Shown here one piece after another: positions 54,538-63,925 of a DNA stretch of 64,000 nt. The DNA is from Bacillus sp. REN3 (lineage in GTDB: Bacteria; Bacillota; Bacilli; Bacillales; Cytobacillaceae). The notes beneath the pieces are model-generated. The model saw only the letters and a list, made by a program, of their open reading frames with translations. It had not been told where the DNA came from and did no database searches. Location: the NCBI RefSeq assembly GCF_017912555.1, contig NZ_JAERSD010000013.1, positions 59,636 through 123,635 on the forward strand. Reading direction: 5' to 3'. Position numbers and translations under genes: made by a program. The first letter of the stretch is position 1, and each line of letters begins with the position of its first letter.

Positions 54538-56007
54538 TTAAATGATTGCTTTATGTTCTTTGATGACCCTCAGGTATTTTAATGAATCATCCTCAGGTCC
54601 CTGAACAGGCAGGCCGGCTTCCATGTTCGTCTTAATGTAAATCAGATTTTCTTCTGTTATGATTTCACCTGGTATAAAAATCGGAATGCCTGGAGGGTAA
54701 ACCATAACAAATTCTGCAATGATCCTTCCTTCCGATTCATCGAATGGGACAACTTCAGTGTCAGCATAGAAAGCATCCCGAGGTGTCAGGGCTAATAGCG
54801 GAATATCCGGGAGCATGACATCGGAATGCACTTTTTCAGCAAGCTTATGGTATTCTTTCGAAAGCTCGCGGAGTGCTTCCACAAGAATTTCAGCTTCCTT
54901 TTGAGTGTCTCCTGGAGTGATGATGCAAAGGATATTATATAAATCCGAAAGTTCGACTTCGATATTGTATTCTGCACGAAGCCATTTCTCTACTTCATAC
55001 CCCGTGATATTCAGGTCCTTGACACTGACGAGCACTTTTGTCGGGTCGAAATCGTAGGTAGCGTTCGTGCCAAGCAAGTCTTCCCCAGGACAGTAAAGGT
55101 GCTCGATTTCGTTGACCTGCCTCCGGATCCATTGAGCCAGTTTGATCGTCCTGCCGATGATTTCCTTACCCTCTGTCGCAAGCCTTCTTCTGGCAGTATC
55201 CAATGAAGCCAGAAGCAAGTATGAAGTAGAAGTGGTCGTCAACATACTGAGGATGGATTGGACGCGATTCGCTGAAACAAGGCCTTCCTTTACATTCAGG
55301 ATCGAACTTTGCGTCATTGAGCCACCAAGCTTGTGGACACTCGTTGCTGCCATATCCGCCCCCGCCTGCATGGCTGAGAGTGGAAGGTCCTCATGGAAAT
55401 GGATATGGACGCCATGTGCCTCGTCGACAAGTACAGGAACATCATAGGAGTGGGCAATTTCAACAATCTTCTTTAAATCCGCAGCAAAGCCGAAGTAAGT
55501 AGGGTTGATGACCAGCAGCCCTTTCGCATCAGGGTGCTGTTTTAGTGCCCGTTTTACGGAATCAGTCGTGATTCCATGGGAAATGCCCAGCTTATGGTCT
55601 ATTTCCGGATGGATGAAGATTGGGATGGCTCCGGAAAAGACGATGGCGGACATAATCGATTTATGGACGTTTCTTGGGATGATGATTTTATCCCCGGGTC
55701 CGCAGACCGTCATAATCATTGTCATGATTGCTCCGCTTGTTCCCTGGACCGAAAAGAACGTGTGATCTGCACCGAAGGCTTCAGCTGCGAGATCCTGGGC
55801 ATCTTTTATGATCCCCTTTGGGGAATGGAGGTCATCAAGCGGCCCGATGTTTATCAAGTCAATCGAAAGGGCGTTTTCGCCAATGAAGTCCTTGAACGCA
55901 GGATCGATGCCGCTTCCTTTTTTATGTCCTGGTATATGAAATTGGATTGGATTCTTTTTTGCGTGCTTTAGAAGACTGGTGAATAATGGTGTTTCGTATT
56001 GTGACAA
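54538..56007 (-). CDS. speA: Arginine decarboxylase SpeA (Orn/Lys/Arg decarboxylase family)
   Basis: A 489-residue fold-type I PLP decarboxylase. H-I-P-G-H-K-K-G at 24-31, the V-D-E-A-H-G-V region (about 194-200) and the PLP lysine K226 in S-V-H-K-L-G-G-S are present, followed by the C-terminal domain of the family. B. subtilis SpeA makes agmatine for polyamine synthesis. Start is TTG 56007, ten bases after GAGGTG, giving MSQYETPLF as in B. subtilis; a longer ATG frame upstream is unsupported. The family also contains lysine decarboxylases, so substrate identity rests on gene order. Confidence 0.9.
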   Translation of the reverse strand: MSQYETPLFTSLLKHAKKNPIQFHIPGHKKGSGIDPAFKDFIGENALSIDLINIGPLDDLHSPKGIIKDAQDLAAEAFGADHTFFSVQGTSGAIMTMIMTVCGPGDKIIIPRNVHKSIMSAIVFSGAIPIFIHPEIDHKLGISHGITTDSVKRALKQHPDAKGLLVINPTYFGFAADLKKIVEIAHSYDVPVLVDEAHGVHIHFHEDLPLSAMQAGADMAATSVHKLGGSMTQSSILNVKEGLVSANRVQSILSMLTTTSTSYLLLASLDTARRRLATEGKEIIGRTIKLAQWIRRQVNEIEHLYCPGEDLLGTNATYDFDPTKVLVSVKDLNITGYEVEKWLRAEYNIEVELSDLYNILCIITPGDTQKEAEILVEALRELSKEYHKLAEKVHSDVMLPDIPLLALTPRDAFYADTEVVPFDESEGRIIAEFVMVYPPGIPIFIPGEIITEENLIYIKTNMEAGLPVQGPEDDSLKYLRVIKEHKAII

Positions 56008-56492
56008 TGGATGATCACACCTCTTCTTGAATGGGATTATTATTGAGCGAAAGCTCGATTGACGCAATATGCCGTTTTGGCCGAGTATTGTGTCCATATT
56101 GCTTTATCGTTCATTATTGTCAGTGGCAATAAGGACTATGAAAAACACATTGTTGGGAAAAGTCCGCCAGCGGGATAAAAGGATGTTTCGGTTGACAGAG
56201 CGATGCTGGGAGACACAAGCGTTTTTCTTATAAGATGGCCTCTTCTAAAAAACCAACAATTCAAAGCGAAAAAATAAAACAAATGCATTATAGCACTAAA
56301 CAGGTGCTTTGCAAAGAAATTTTGTTGGAAGGAACGGATAGACATCCCATCTTGTTGGTTTGCTGCAGATTGTTAAATGATTGGCCATGGCAAAGACTTT
56401 AAAACTTATCAAAGCTTAGAAAAGATAAAAACAGGATTAGCTTGATGAAAATCGAATAGTACTATAAAGGACGTAAATAGGGGAGAGATTAT
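56008..56492. other. Divergent intergenic region without gene
   Basis: It separates speA from the nitronate monooxygenase-like gene and should hold both promoters. Short frames on the minus strand have no ribosome binding sites and overlap each other. No strong hairpin seen. Confidence 0.5.
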
Positions 56493-57455
56493 ATGAATTG
56501 GAAAACAGATGTGACTGAACTGCTGGGAATAAGATACCCAATTGTCCAGGGGGGACTAGCCTACTTAGCCTATTCCGAATTAGCCGCAGCCGTCTCCAAT
56601 GCAGGAGGGCTTGGGCAGATTACCGCTATGTCTCTGCCGGATCCCGAGGCATTGAGAGCGGAAATACATAAAGTAAGAAAGCTTACAGATCAGCCATTCG
56701 GAGTGAATTTTGCGATTGGCCAGCACGGACGGCCTTTTTCTCACTATCTGGATGTGGCCATCGAGGAGAAGGTCCCTGTCATTTCGATGACAGGCGGGAA
56801 TCCAGCGCCTATCTTCGAACAGCTTGAAGGAACAAAGTGTAAAAAACTTGTCCTGGTAGCGGCGAAGAGGCAGGCGCAGAAGGCGGAAGAACTGGGGGCT
56901 GACGCCGTCATGGTTGTCGGACAGGAGGGGGGAGGACATCTCGGGAAAAGTGATGTAGGAACGATGGTCCTCATTCCTTCTGTTGTTGATGCTGTCAGCA
57001 TCCCTGTGATCGCTTCAGGCGGAATTGGGGATGGCAGAGGGCTGATGGCGGCATTGAGTCTTGGCGCCCAGGGGATTGAAATGGGAACGAGATTCATTGC
57101 TACGAAAGAATGTGTCCATGCTAGCGCAGTGTATAAAAAACGTCTTATTGAAGGAACAGAATATGATACGGCTGTGATAAAAAAGACACTGGGCATGCCA
57201 GCCAGAGCGATTGCCAACCCTCATACAGAACGAATCCTCGAAATTGAAAAAAGCAGCGGTGGAAGCTATGAGGCTTTGAAGGATTTGATCAGCGGCGCAG
57301 CAAACAGGAAATACATTTATGATGGAGATGAAGAAAAGGGATTCGGCTGGGCAGGACAAGTAATGGGGCTGATCAAGGATTCCCCTGCTGTTGCAGACCT
57401 GTTCGCAAGAATCATTTCCGAAGCAGAAGATATAAGGAAAAAGTGGGGACAGTAA
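56493..57455 (+). CDS. Nitronate monooxygenase / FabK-like flavoprotein
   Basis: A 320-residue FMN-dependent TIM-barrel protein. Near the start [11 protein letters not shown] is typical, and [11 protein letters not shown] near residue 145 holds the catalytic His position of nitronate monooxygenases. G-G-I-G-D-G-R-G and [11 protein letters not shown] bind the FMN phosphate. Members oxidise toxic nitronates or, as FabK, reduce enoyl-ACP; the His suggests nitronate monooxygenase type. GGGGAGAG precedes the ATG. Confidence 0.85.
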   Translation: MNWKTDVTELLGIRYPIVQGGLAYLAYSELAAAVSNAGGLGQITAMSLPDPEALRAEIHKVRKLTDQPFGVNFAIGQHGRPFSHYLDVAIEEKVPVISMTGGNPAPIFEQLEGTKCKKLVLVAAKRQAQKAEELGADAVMVVGQEGGGHLGKSDVGTMVLIPSVVDAVSIPVIASGGIGDGRGLMAALSLGAQGIEMGTRFIATKECVHASAVYKKRLIEGTEYDTAVIKKTLGMPARAIANPHTERILEIEKSSGGSYEALKDLISGAANRKYIYDGDEEKGFGWAGQVMGLIKDSPAVADLFARIISEAEDIRKKWGQ

Positions 57456-57528
57456 GGGAACGAAGGATTGCGTTCTGTATTTGGAATGGGTAAAATCAAC
57501 TAAGATTCTTGCAAAAGCAGGTGGGAAA

Positions 57529-57822
57529 ATGGAATACCAATATCCGATAGACTATACATGGTCAACAGCTGAAATTGTCGATGTGATCCATTTTTTTGAA
57601 TGCATCGAAAAGGCATATGAAAAGGGCATCGACCGTGATGAATTGCTGGCAGCGTATCGCCGTTTCAAGGAAATCGTGCCGGGGAAGGCAGAAGAGAAGA
57701 CCATCTTCAATCAATTCGAGGAAGCGAGTGGTTATGCTTCCTATCAAGCGGTGAGAGAAATAAGACACTCCCGTGCAGGGGACAGGATCAAGGTTTCTGC
57801 TCAGAAAAAGAAACTTAGATAA
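57529..57822 (+). CDS. yktA: UPF0223 protein YktA
   Basis: A 97-residue all-helical protein starting [17 protein letters not shown], matching YktA (UPF0223) of B. subtilis. It has a helix bundle with [12 protein letters not shown] and a basic tail. A weak AGGTGGG precedes ATG 57529; an in-frame ATG 16 codons upstream has no site. Function unknown. Confidence 0.9.
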   Translation: MEYQYPIDYTWSTAEIVDVIHFFECIEKAYEKGIDRDELLAAYRRFKEIVPGKAEEKTIFNQFEEASGYASYQAVREIRHSRAGDRIKVSAQKKKLR

Positions 57823-57833
57823 TATGAAAGGAT

Positions 57834-57870
57834 AAAGCGGCCCATTTCTGCATGGGCCGCTTTGCTTTTA
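57834..57870 (+). terminator. Terminator of yktA
   Basis: AAAGCGGCCCAT and ATGGGCCGCTTT pair perfectly around a 6-base loop, followed by GCTTTT. Confidence 0.9.
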
Positions 57871-58157
57871 GCTATATCAGCATTCAATCGGATCATCCTG
57901 AAACTGTCCTGACTGGACTCGATTTGCCCAGACAGCATAATAAATTGGCGCCAGCGATCACTGCCCTTCATTTCTGGAATCCTAAATGCAGTAAGGCTTA
58001 TCCAATCGCTTCGGGGTTTATGAACCCAATGGCTCCTATAGGGAGGGATGCGCTTTTTGACAATATTATACGCTCGCAGCATGGCGGGGTTTCTTCTACA
58101 GTGATCCACCCTTTCCGCAGCCGGTTTCACCATTATTAAACCAAGTTATTTCTAGGT

Positions 58158-58778
58158 TTATGCCATTTTATATAGGGGTAATATCTCTTTAAATACAGCA
58201 TCGATCTTTGAAAGCATTTGATCACCGCTCAGCTTTACGGCATCTTCCCGGGAAATGTTCATGCCACAAAGAATTTCAGCTTTCTTGACGGTTTGAAGTC
58301 TTGTGAACATCTTGAGCAGTTCTTCCTTGGAAAGCTCGCCATGCTGCACAGCTTCTGGCTTCATATGATCGCCTGACCAGTAAAAATCCTCCGGGATTTG
58401 GCTGTATATCGTTTGAATGTCCGCAGCCAGCTTTTTACCGAATTCTGTTTTGCCAGGTGCTTCATATATGACGGCAAACCAGATGAAAACATGGGTCTCC
58501 CAAAGGCCAATCTGAAAATGAGGCAGCATTTTGTAGCCCCTTGGATTAGGCGCAAAAGCGACCCAAGTATCCTTAGGGGGATTGATCGTCCGGCGGGCGT
58601 GTTTAGCCACATGGTAATGCATTTCTTCACCTGCAAGACTAGATAAGGTTGGAGCGAAATGCTTACCTAGCTCTTCAAGCTTAGGGCGGACCTGGAGCTT
58701 CAGCGCTTCCATTCTTTCATCCAGGCCGTCAATTGCGAACACATCGAAATCTGTATCTGTGAATCCTGAAAAAGACAA
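58158..58778 (-). CDS. yktB: UPF0637 protein YktB
   Basis: A 206-residue soluble protein recognised as YktB: F-D-V-F-A-I-D-G-L-D-E-R-M near the start, H-V-A-K-H-A-R-R-T-I-N-P-P-K-D-T-W-V-A-F in the middle, then L-P-H-F-Q-I-G-L-W. Start is TTG 58778 with AGGAGG eight bases upstream, matching the usual N-terminus; the longer ATG version adds 45 unrelated residues. Function unknown; crystal structures of the family show an alpha/beta fold. Confidence 0.92.
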   Translation of the reverse strand: MSFSGFTDTDFDVFAIDGLDERMEALKLQVRPKLEELGKHFAPTLSSLAGEEMHYHVAKHARRTINPPKDTWVAFAPNPRGYKMLPHFQIGLWETHVFIWFAVIYEAPGKTEFGKKLAADIQTIYSQIPEDFYWSGDHMKPEAVQHGELSKEELLKMFTRLQTVKKAEILCGMNISREDAVKLSGDQMLSKIDAVFKEILPLYKMA

Positions 58779-58939
58779 TATGAAAACCTCCTCATTCTTT
58801 GTCAAATATTGTAGCAAAAGCTTCTTTAAAAAAGAAGCGCAAGGCATCGTATAGGTATTAACACAATTTTGTACCATTGAAAATGACCGGGCATACAATA
58901 AATAAAATTCCAAAAGATTCAGAAGGAGTGTAAACCATA

Positions 58940-59134
58940 ATGAAACAGCTGATTAACTCAACAAGAAAAAGAAATAGCGAAAGGCAGAGGACAGCGGTTC
59001 TCCGTCTGGAAATGGACTATGAACTGGCTACACTGTATGACGCCATGAATGATTCCGATAAGCCGAAGATGAAAGAGTGCAAGCAAAGACTTGAGAGAAT
59101 CCGTCAGGAACTGCTTCGCCTGAAAGCATTGTAA
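58940..59134 (+). CDS. ykzI: Small helical protein YkzI
   Basis: A 64-residue, strongly charged helical protein (R-K-R-N-S-E-R-Q-R at the start, K-P-K-M-K-E-C-K-Q-R-L-E-R-I-R-Q at the end). Position between yktB and suhB and length match B. subtilis YkzI. AGAAGGAG lies eleven bases before the ATG. Function unknown. Confidence 0.8.
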   Translation: MKQLINSTRKRNSERQRTAVLRLEMDYELATLYDAMNDSDKPKMKECKQRLERIRQELLRLKAL

Positions 59135-59197
59135 TTAAAAGATGGAATAGGGGAAAAGAAGGTAGCAAGATGATGATAACTGATTATCAATGTGTGT

Positions 59198-59232
59198 AAC
59201 GAACTCCTGCCGTGAAGAAGGAGTTCGTTTCT
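59198..59232 (+). terminator. Terminator of ykzI
   Basis: AACGAACTCC and GGAGTTCGTT pair perfectly around a 12-base loop and are followed by TCTTAT. Confidence 0.8.
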
Positions 59233-59375
59233 TATGTCATCAGGGAACAAGTTGCATGCTTTCCTTCCTTACAGGGGAAGGATAATACTTGATGGGATCG
59301 AATCTTTTCGGCTAAGCTAAAAAGAGGGTCCTGAAGCAAGGCTTTCAGAAAAAAGATGATTGGGGGAAAAGCTGA

Positions 59376-60179
59376 ATGGATTACAACCTGGAGGAAATCG
59401 ATACATATGCAAAGCTGTGGATAAAAGAAGCAGGAGAAAAAATCAGGGCTTCGTTTCCGAAAACGCTGAATGTTACTTCCAAATCAAACCCAAACGACCT
59501 AGTTACGGATATTGATAAAAGCACTGAACAATTTTTTATAGAAAAGATCAGGGAAACCTTTCCTGATCATCGGATAATAGGAGAAGAAGGGTATGGAGAT
59601 GAAATTAAAGACCTCGACGGTGTTGTCTGGATCATAGATCCTATCGACGGAACTATGAATTTTGTCCATCAGCAACGTAATTTTGCCATTTCCATTGGCA
59701 TTTATATAAATGGCAATGGCAAGATCGGCTTGATTTATGATGTAGTCCATGATGAACTATATCACTGCATCGTCGGACAGGGAGTTCATTTGAATGGAGA
59801 GCCAATCCCTAAACTCGATGAAACAACGGTAAGCGAAGCGGTCATCGGGATAAATGCAACATGGGTGACACCGAACAGGCGCATCGATCATGAATTGCTT
59901 GTCCCGCTCGTGAAGGCTGTCCGCGGCACCCGTTCATATGGGTCTGCTGCCATGGAAATGGTGTATGTTGCCACCGGCAGGATTGATGCTTATTTAACGC
60001 CGCGGCTCGCGCCGTGGGATTTTGCCGCAGGCATTATCCTGATTAAAGAGCTGGGGGGGGAAGCGACTAACCTTAGAGGGGAAGAGCTTGATATGTTGGA
60101 GGAGAATTCGATTTTCGTTTCCAAACCTGGCCTTCATAATGAAATCCTCGAAAAGTACCTAAAGGATGGGAAATGGTGA
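59376..60179 (+). CDS. suhB: Inositol monophosphatase family protein SuhB (YktC)
   Basis: A 267-residue lithium-sensitive phosphatase. The metal motif GEEGYG at 69-74 and W-I-I-D-P-I-D-G-T-M-N-F with D88 and D91 are intact, and W-D-F-A-A-G near residue 212 provides the third metal ligand. It hydrolyses inositol phosphates and related small phosphates. GGGGGAAA precedes the ATG. Its last seven bases overlap the next gene, so the two are coupled. Confidence 0.94.
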   Translation: MDYNLEEIDTYAKLWIKEAGEKIRASFPKTLNVTSKSNPNDLVTDIDKSTEQFFIEKIRETFPDHRIIGEEGYGDEIKDLDGVVWIIDPIDGTMNFVHQQRNFAISIGIYINGNGKIGLIYDVVHDELYHCIVGQGVHLNGEPIPKLDETTVSEAVIGINATWVTPNRRIDHELLVPLVKAVRGTRSYGSAAMEMVYVATGRIDAYLTPRLAPWDFAAGIILIKELGGEATNLRGEELDMLEENSIFVSKPGLHNEILEKYLKDGKW

Positions 60180-60646
60180 ATTTAACGTGGAGACGATTCA
60201 TCCGGCCGGAAGATACACCATTTTTGGATGAATTATCAAAAGGAAGCAGGAAGTGGAGGGAAATTGAGCTGAAGGACTTGGACTTGCCTGCCTATATGGA
60301 GCAATATGATGGAATGCAAGGTGAATGGCGGATTTGGGAGACTGATGGCAGCCCGGCTGCGATTTCCTTCCATCTGGAATCTGCTCCTTCCAATCAGAAA
60401 CCATGGCTTGGCACCCTGCTTGTCAGGCCAGAGGATAGGCGCAAGGGAATCGCTGGCACCCTCATCGCCAATTTATGTAAGGAATTAAGGGATAAAGACT
60501 GTAAAGTCCTTTTTTCAGCAGTACCGATTGAAGAATACGAATGGGTCAATTTTTTAAGTGACTGTGGTTTCGAACAATTTAAAACGGAGGATCATGAGGA
60601 TGTTATTTACTTGATCATGGTCCGGCCATTGGATGAGCCGGTTTGA
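60173..60646 (+). CDS. GNAT family acetyltransferase
   Basis: A 157-residue protein with the acetyl-CoA motif A R-P-E-D-R-R-K-G-I-A-G-T-L (R/Q-x-x-G-x-A) and following helix, and a C-terminal beta-strand with V-I-Y-L-I-M-V-R. It overlaps suhB by seven bases and is probably co-transcribed. AAAGGATGGG precedes the ATG. The acceptor is unknown. Confidence 0.87.
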   Translation: MVNLTWRRFIRPEDTPFLDELSKGSRKWREIELKDLDLPAYMEQYDGMQGEWRIWETDGSPAAISFHLESAPSNQKPWLGTLLVRPEDRRKGIAGTLIANLCKELRDKDCKVLFSAVPIEEYEWVNFLSDCGFEQFKTEDHEDVIYLIMVRPLDEPV

Positions 60647-60827
60647 ATGCCGGATTTTTGCTTCTGGAAAAGTACCATCACAAAATTCGAATAAAGGGAA
60701 AATGAAAAAATGGTTAACTGGATTCCCGCAAGGCTTTTTAGAATGAACCTTGCTTTTTGTTCCTTCGAAAGTGAAGGGCAAACTTAAATATACCGCGGGA
60801 TCTCCATCCTTCCCAACAAAAAATCAT

Positions 60828-60857
60828 AAACCGGGCTTTAAGTAAGAAGCCCGGTTT
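60828..60857 (-). terminator. Terminator of ylaF
   Basis: AAACCGGGCTT and AAGCCCGGTTT pair perfectly around an 8-base loop; on the minus strand ATGATTTTTTG follows. Confidence 0.88.
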
Positions 60858-60869
60858 ATCGTTTAGGAA

Positions 60870-61055
60870 TCAAAGCTCCCCGCTTTCCCTCATTTTCTTT
60901 TTAGTCTTAAAGCCAAATCCCATCACAACTACCAAAGCGACGATACTGGCAATAGCACCAATGGCACTGCGTTCGCCAATAGCTATTCCTATACCGATCA
61001 TGCAGGAAGCGGCGGCAAAGGCAAAGAACAGCATCGGCCATTTGATTTCCTTCAA
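60870..61055 (-). CDS. ylaF: YlaF family small membrane protein
   Basis: A 61-residue protein with two membrane segments (about 6-24 and 30-50) and a basic tail F-K-T-K-K-K. Matches B. subtilis YlaF in length and position upstream of and divergent from typA. Start is TTG 61055, with GGAGGG six bases upstream. Function unknown. Confidence 0.8.
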   Translation of the reverse strand: MKEIKWPMLFFAFAAASCMIGIGIAIGERSAIGAIASIVALVVVMGFGFKTKKKMRESGEL

Positions 61056-61202
61056 TATTGTCCCTCCGTTCATAATCTGAATCATATTTAATGGTATCTT
61101 TAATTGTACAATAAAATGCTTTTAAGTTTCCATAGGAATTATGTTATAATATTTAAGTTGTTCAAAAAGCTAAACTTTAAAGCTAAAGGCAGGGTGACTT
61201 AT

Positions 61203-63041
61203 TTGAAAATAAGAGAAGATATAAGGAATATAGCAATCATTGCCCACGTTGACCATGGCAAAACGACATTGGTCGACCAGCTCCTAAGACAGTCAGGCAC
61301 TTTCCGTGCAAATGAAAATGTAGAAGAGCGGGCGATGGACTCAAATGATTTGGAAAGGGAACGCGGGATCACGATCCTTGCGAAAAATACAGCAATCCAA
61401 TATAAAAATACACGGATCAACATTCTGGATACTCCGGGGCACGCTGACTTCGGCGGCGAGGTAGAGCGGATCATGAAAATGGTCGATGGCGTCCTGCTGG
61501 TAGTCGATGCTTATGAGGGCTGCATGCCTCAGACGCGATTCGTACTGAAAAAAGCCCTTGAGCAGCGATTGACTCCAATTGTGGTTGTCAACAAGATTGA
61601 CCGTGACTTTGTCAGGCCACAGGAGGTTGTCGATGAAGTGCTTGACCTTTTCATCGAGCTTGGCGCGGACGAAGACCAGCTTGAATTCCCAGTAGTCTAT
61701 GCTTCTGGGATTAACGGAACAGCAAGCCTTGACTATGAAAAGCAGGATGAGAACATGCAGGCCCTGTATGAATCCATTCTCGAACATATCCCTGCACCAG
61801 TTGATAATCGCGAAGAGCCGCTGCAATTCCAGGTAGCTCTGCTTGATTACAATGATTATGTTGGAAGAATCGGGATTGGTCGGGTATTCCGTGGTACAAT
61901 GAAGGTCGGCCAGCAGGTGGCGCTTATGAAGCTTGACGGGTCCGTGAAGCAATTCCGGGTGTCGAAAATTTTTGGCTTCTTTGGCCTCAAACGCCAGGAG
62001 ATACAGGAAGCATTTGCCGGCGACCTTGTTGCAGTTTCAGGCATGGAGGATATCAATGTTGGGGAAACGGTCTGCCCGTCCGGCCATGAGGATCCTCTTC
62101 CGGTCCTGAGAATCGATGAACCTACGCTGCAAATGACCTTCCTTGTCAACAACAGTCCTTTCGCCGGCAGAGAGGGCAAGTACCTGACTGCAAGGAAGAT
62201 TGAAGAACGTCTTCGTGCCCAGCTCCAGACAGATGTCAGCTTAAGGGTTGATAATACAGATTCTCCTGATGCATGGATCGTTTCCGGAAGAGGGGAGCTT
62301 CACCTTTCTGTCTTGATTGAAAACATGCGCCGTGAAGGATATGAACTTCAGGTTTCCAAGCCAGAAGTCATTGTCAAGGAAATCGACGGAGTCAGATGCG
62401 AACCTGTTGAACGCGTCCAAATCGATGTTCCTGAAGAAAATACTGGAGCGGTAATGGAATCGATCGGAGCCCGTAAAGGTGAAATGCTCGACATGATCAA
62501 TAGCGGAAATGGACAAGTCCGTTTGGTTTTCAATGTCCCTGCACGCGGCTTAATTGGATACACTACTGAATTTTTAACATTGACCCGTGGATATGGTATC
62601 ATTAACCATACATTTGACAGTTATCAGCCCATGCTCCAGGGACAGGTTGGCGGACGACGCCAAGGTGTGCTTGTTTCCATGGAATCAGGTAAGGCTTCGA
62701 CATACGGAATCATGCAGGTGGAAGACCGCGGTACGATTTTCGTGGAGCCGGGAACAGAAATTTACGAAGGCATGATTGTCGGTGAGCATACACGCGAAAA
62801 TGACATAACTGTCAATATCACAAAGGTCAAGCAGGCAACCAATGTCCGTTCAGCCACGAAAGACCAGACAGCGGTCATCAAGAAGCCCAAGATCATGACG
62901 CTCGAGGAGTCTCTCGAATACCTGGACGATGATGAGTATTGCGAAGTGACACCTGAATCAATCCGCCTTCGCAAAAAGATCCTTGATAAAAATGAACGCG
63001 AGCGGATCGCAAAGAAGAAAAAATTTGCCGAGAAGGAATAG
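61203..63041 (+). CDS. typA: Translational GTPase TypA/BipA
   Basis: A 612-residue ribosome-associated GTPase. The G domain has P-loop A-H-V-D-H-G-K-T at 14-21, R-G-I-T-I-L in switch I, D-T-P-G-H-A-D-F in switch II and N-K-I-D. EF-G-like domains III and V follow, with the BipA-specific C-terminal domain. It aids ribosome assembly at low temperature and under stress. Start is TTG 61203 after AGGGTGA, giving the same length as B. subtilis; TATAAT at 61145-61150 is a likely -10. Confidence 0.96.
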   Translation: MKIREDIRNIAIIAHVDHGKTTLVDQLLRQSGTFRANENVEERAMDSNDLERERGITILAKNTAIQYKNTRINILDTPGHADFGGEVERIMKMVDGVLLVVDAYEGCMPQTRFVLKKALEQRLTPIVVVNKIDRDFVRPQEVVDEVLDLFIELGADEDQLEFPVVYASGINGTASLDYEKQDENMQALYESILEHIPAPVDNREEPLQFQVALLDYNDYVGRIGIGRVFRGTMKVGQQVALMKLDGSVKQFRVSKIFGFFGLKRQEIQEAFAGDLVAVSGMEDINVGETVCPSGHEDPLPVLRIDEPTLQMTFLVNNSPFAGREGKYLTARKIEERLRAQLQTDVSLRVDNTDSPDAWIVSGRGELHLSVLIENMRREGYELQVSKPEVIVKEIDGVRCEPVERVQIDVPEENTGAVMESIGARKGEMLDMINSGNGQVRLVFNVPARGLIGYTTEFLTLTRGYGIINHTFDSYQPMLQGQVGGRRQGVLVSMESGKASTYGIMQVEDRGTIFVEPGTEIYEGMIVGEHTRENDITVNITKVKQATNVRSATKDQTAVIKKPKIMTLEESLEYLDDDEYCEVTPESIRLRKKILDKNERERIAKKKKFAEKE

Positions 63042-63060
63042 CGATAGGGGGTAAAAGGGT

Positions 63061-63375
63061 ATGGATGTAAGCGAAAGATTATCATTTTTTGCCGCACTCT
63101 ATAAGGTTGATGAAAATCCCGATGCAGGGATGTGGATGTTGTATATTACGATTGTGGCGCTAAGCATCCTTGTTTTCAAGCTTGGGTTTGCGCAAAAACT
63201 GCCAATAGCTAAAACAATCATCATTTACCTGTTCCTGATCATCGGCTGCACAGTCCTTACCTTCCTTGGTGTTTTCCTTCCAATCGCAGAAGGTCTGGTA
63301 GCTGCTGCCTTGATCTTGATCATTTATAAGCTTAGACTGCGGCAGCATAAAAAAGAAGATATGAAAGCTGAATAG
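63061..63375 (+). CDS. ylaH: YlaH-like membrane protein
   Basis: A 104-residue protein starting [21 protein letters not shown], with three membrane segments (about 25-42, 49-67 and 71-89) and a basic/acidic tail. Follows typA by 19 bases as in B. subtilis. GGGGG precedes the ATG. Function unknown. Confidence 0.88.
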   Translation: MDVSERLSFFAALYKVDENPDAGMWMLYITIVALSILVFKLGFAQKLPIAKTIIIYLFLIIGCTVLTFLGVFLPIAEGLVAAALILIIYKLRLRQHKKEDMKAE

Positions 63376-63386
63376 GGGTTGAGGAC

Positions 63387-63677
63387 TTGAAATCTCTACA
63401 GGATGCTATCTACAATTGGTTGACGATCAAGATTGTCAGTGATGCAAGACCTGAGGATACAGCTGCTCGCGAGACAGCTCAAATGTTCGAACAAATCCTG
63501 GCGGATGACCATAAGGTCGAGTCCCGTGAGGTAAAAAAGGACGCAATGATGTACTATGTAACAGTCAGCCAGGATGGGAATACGAAAGAATATCGATTCC
63601 CCCGTTCATTGATTGAAGTCATGCTTGAGCAAATCCAGCAGGAGCCAGAAAAATACGTTAATTTTCCTGATGAATAA
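63387..63677 (+). CDS. Hypothetical soluble protein downstream of ylaH
   Basis: A 96-residue protein starting at TTG (AGGGG eight bases upstream), 11 bases after ylaH, so in the same operon. Sequence features: M-K-S-L-Q-D-A-I-Y-N-W-L-T-I-K-I-V, then T-A-A-R-E-T-A-Q-M-F, then Y-Y-V-T-V-S-Q-D-G-N-T-K-E-Y-R-F-P-R. It looks like a conserved Bacillaceae protein of the yla cluster, but I cannot fix its name. No cysteines or membrane segment. Confidence 0.75.
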   Translation: MKSLQDAIYNWLTIKIVSDARPEDTAARETAQMFEQILADDHKVESREVKKDAMMYYVTVSQDGNTKEYRFPRSLIEVMLEQIQQEPEKYVNFPDE

Positions 63678-63885
63678 AAACGATCAAGTGTTGCTCAATA
63701 AAATGGGGACATTGACAAAGCGAATCCGCTGCAAACCTTGGGAACGCTGCTGCCTGCCCTAACAGACGAATACGAAAGCATTAGACGATGTGAATGCGAA
63801 GGCCAGTTGTTTAATTAGCGGGATAGTTCGAAACAGTACCTTTGAAATGTCGGGAACCCGGATAGTTTGCAAAGTGCCGATACGA

Positions 63886-63916
63886 TAAAAAACCGCCCAA
63901 GCTTGGGCGGTTTTTC
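63886..63916 (+). terminator. Terminator of the typA-ylaH operon
   Basis: AAAAACCGCCCAA and TTGGGCGGTTTTT pair perfectly around a GC centre. It lies about 210 bases after the last stop; the stretch between holds no recognisable gene. Confidence 0.88.
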
Positions 63917-63925
63917 TTGTTCAGC

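Noticed and set aside
56136..56345. 69-codon minus-strand frame upstream of speA
   Set aside because: No start signal; Phe-rich random-looking sequence in an AT-rich divergent region.
57801..58139. Two overlapping frames (about 95-110 codons) on opposite strands between yktA and yktB
   Set aside because: No ribosome binding sites; both overlap the yktA terminator or end; composition looks random.
59171..59186. Fur-box-like TGATAA-CTGA-TTATCA before the ykzI terminator
   Set aside because: The spacer is one base too long for the Fur or PerR consensus, and no promoter or gene follows before the terminator.
61341..61952. 203-codon minus-strand frame inside typA
   Set aside because: Antisense shadow of a highly conserved GTPase gene; no start signal.
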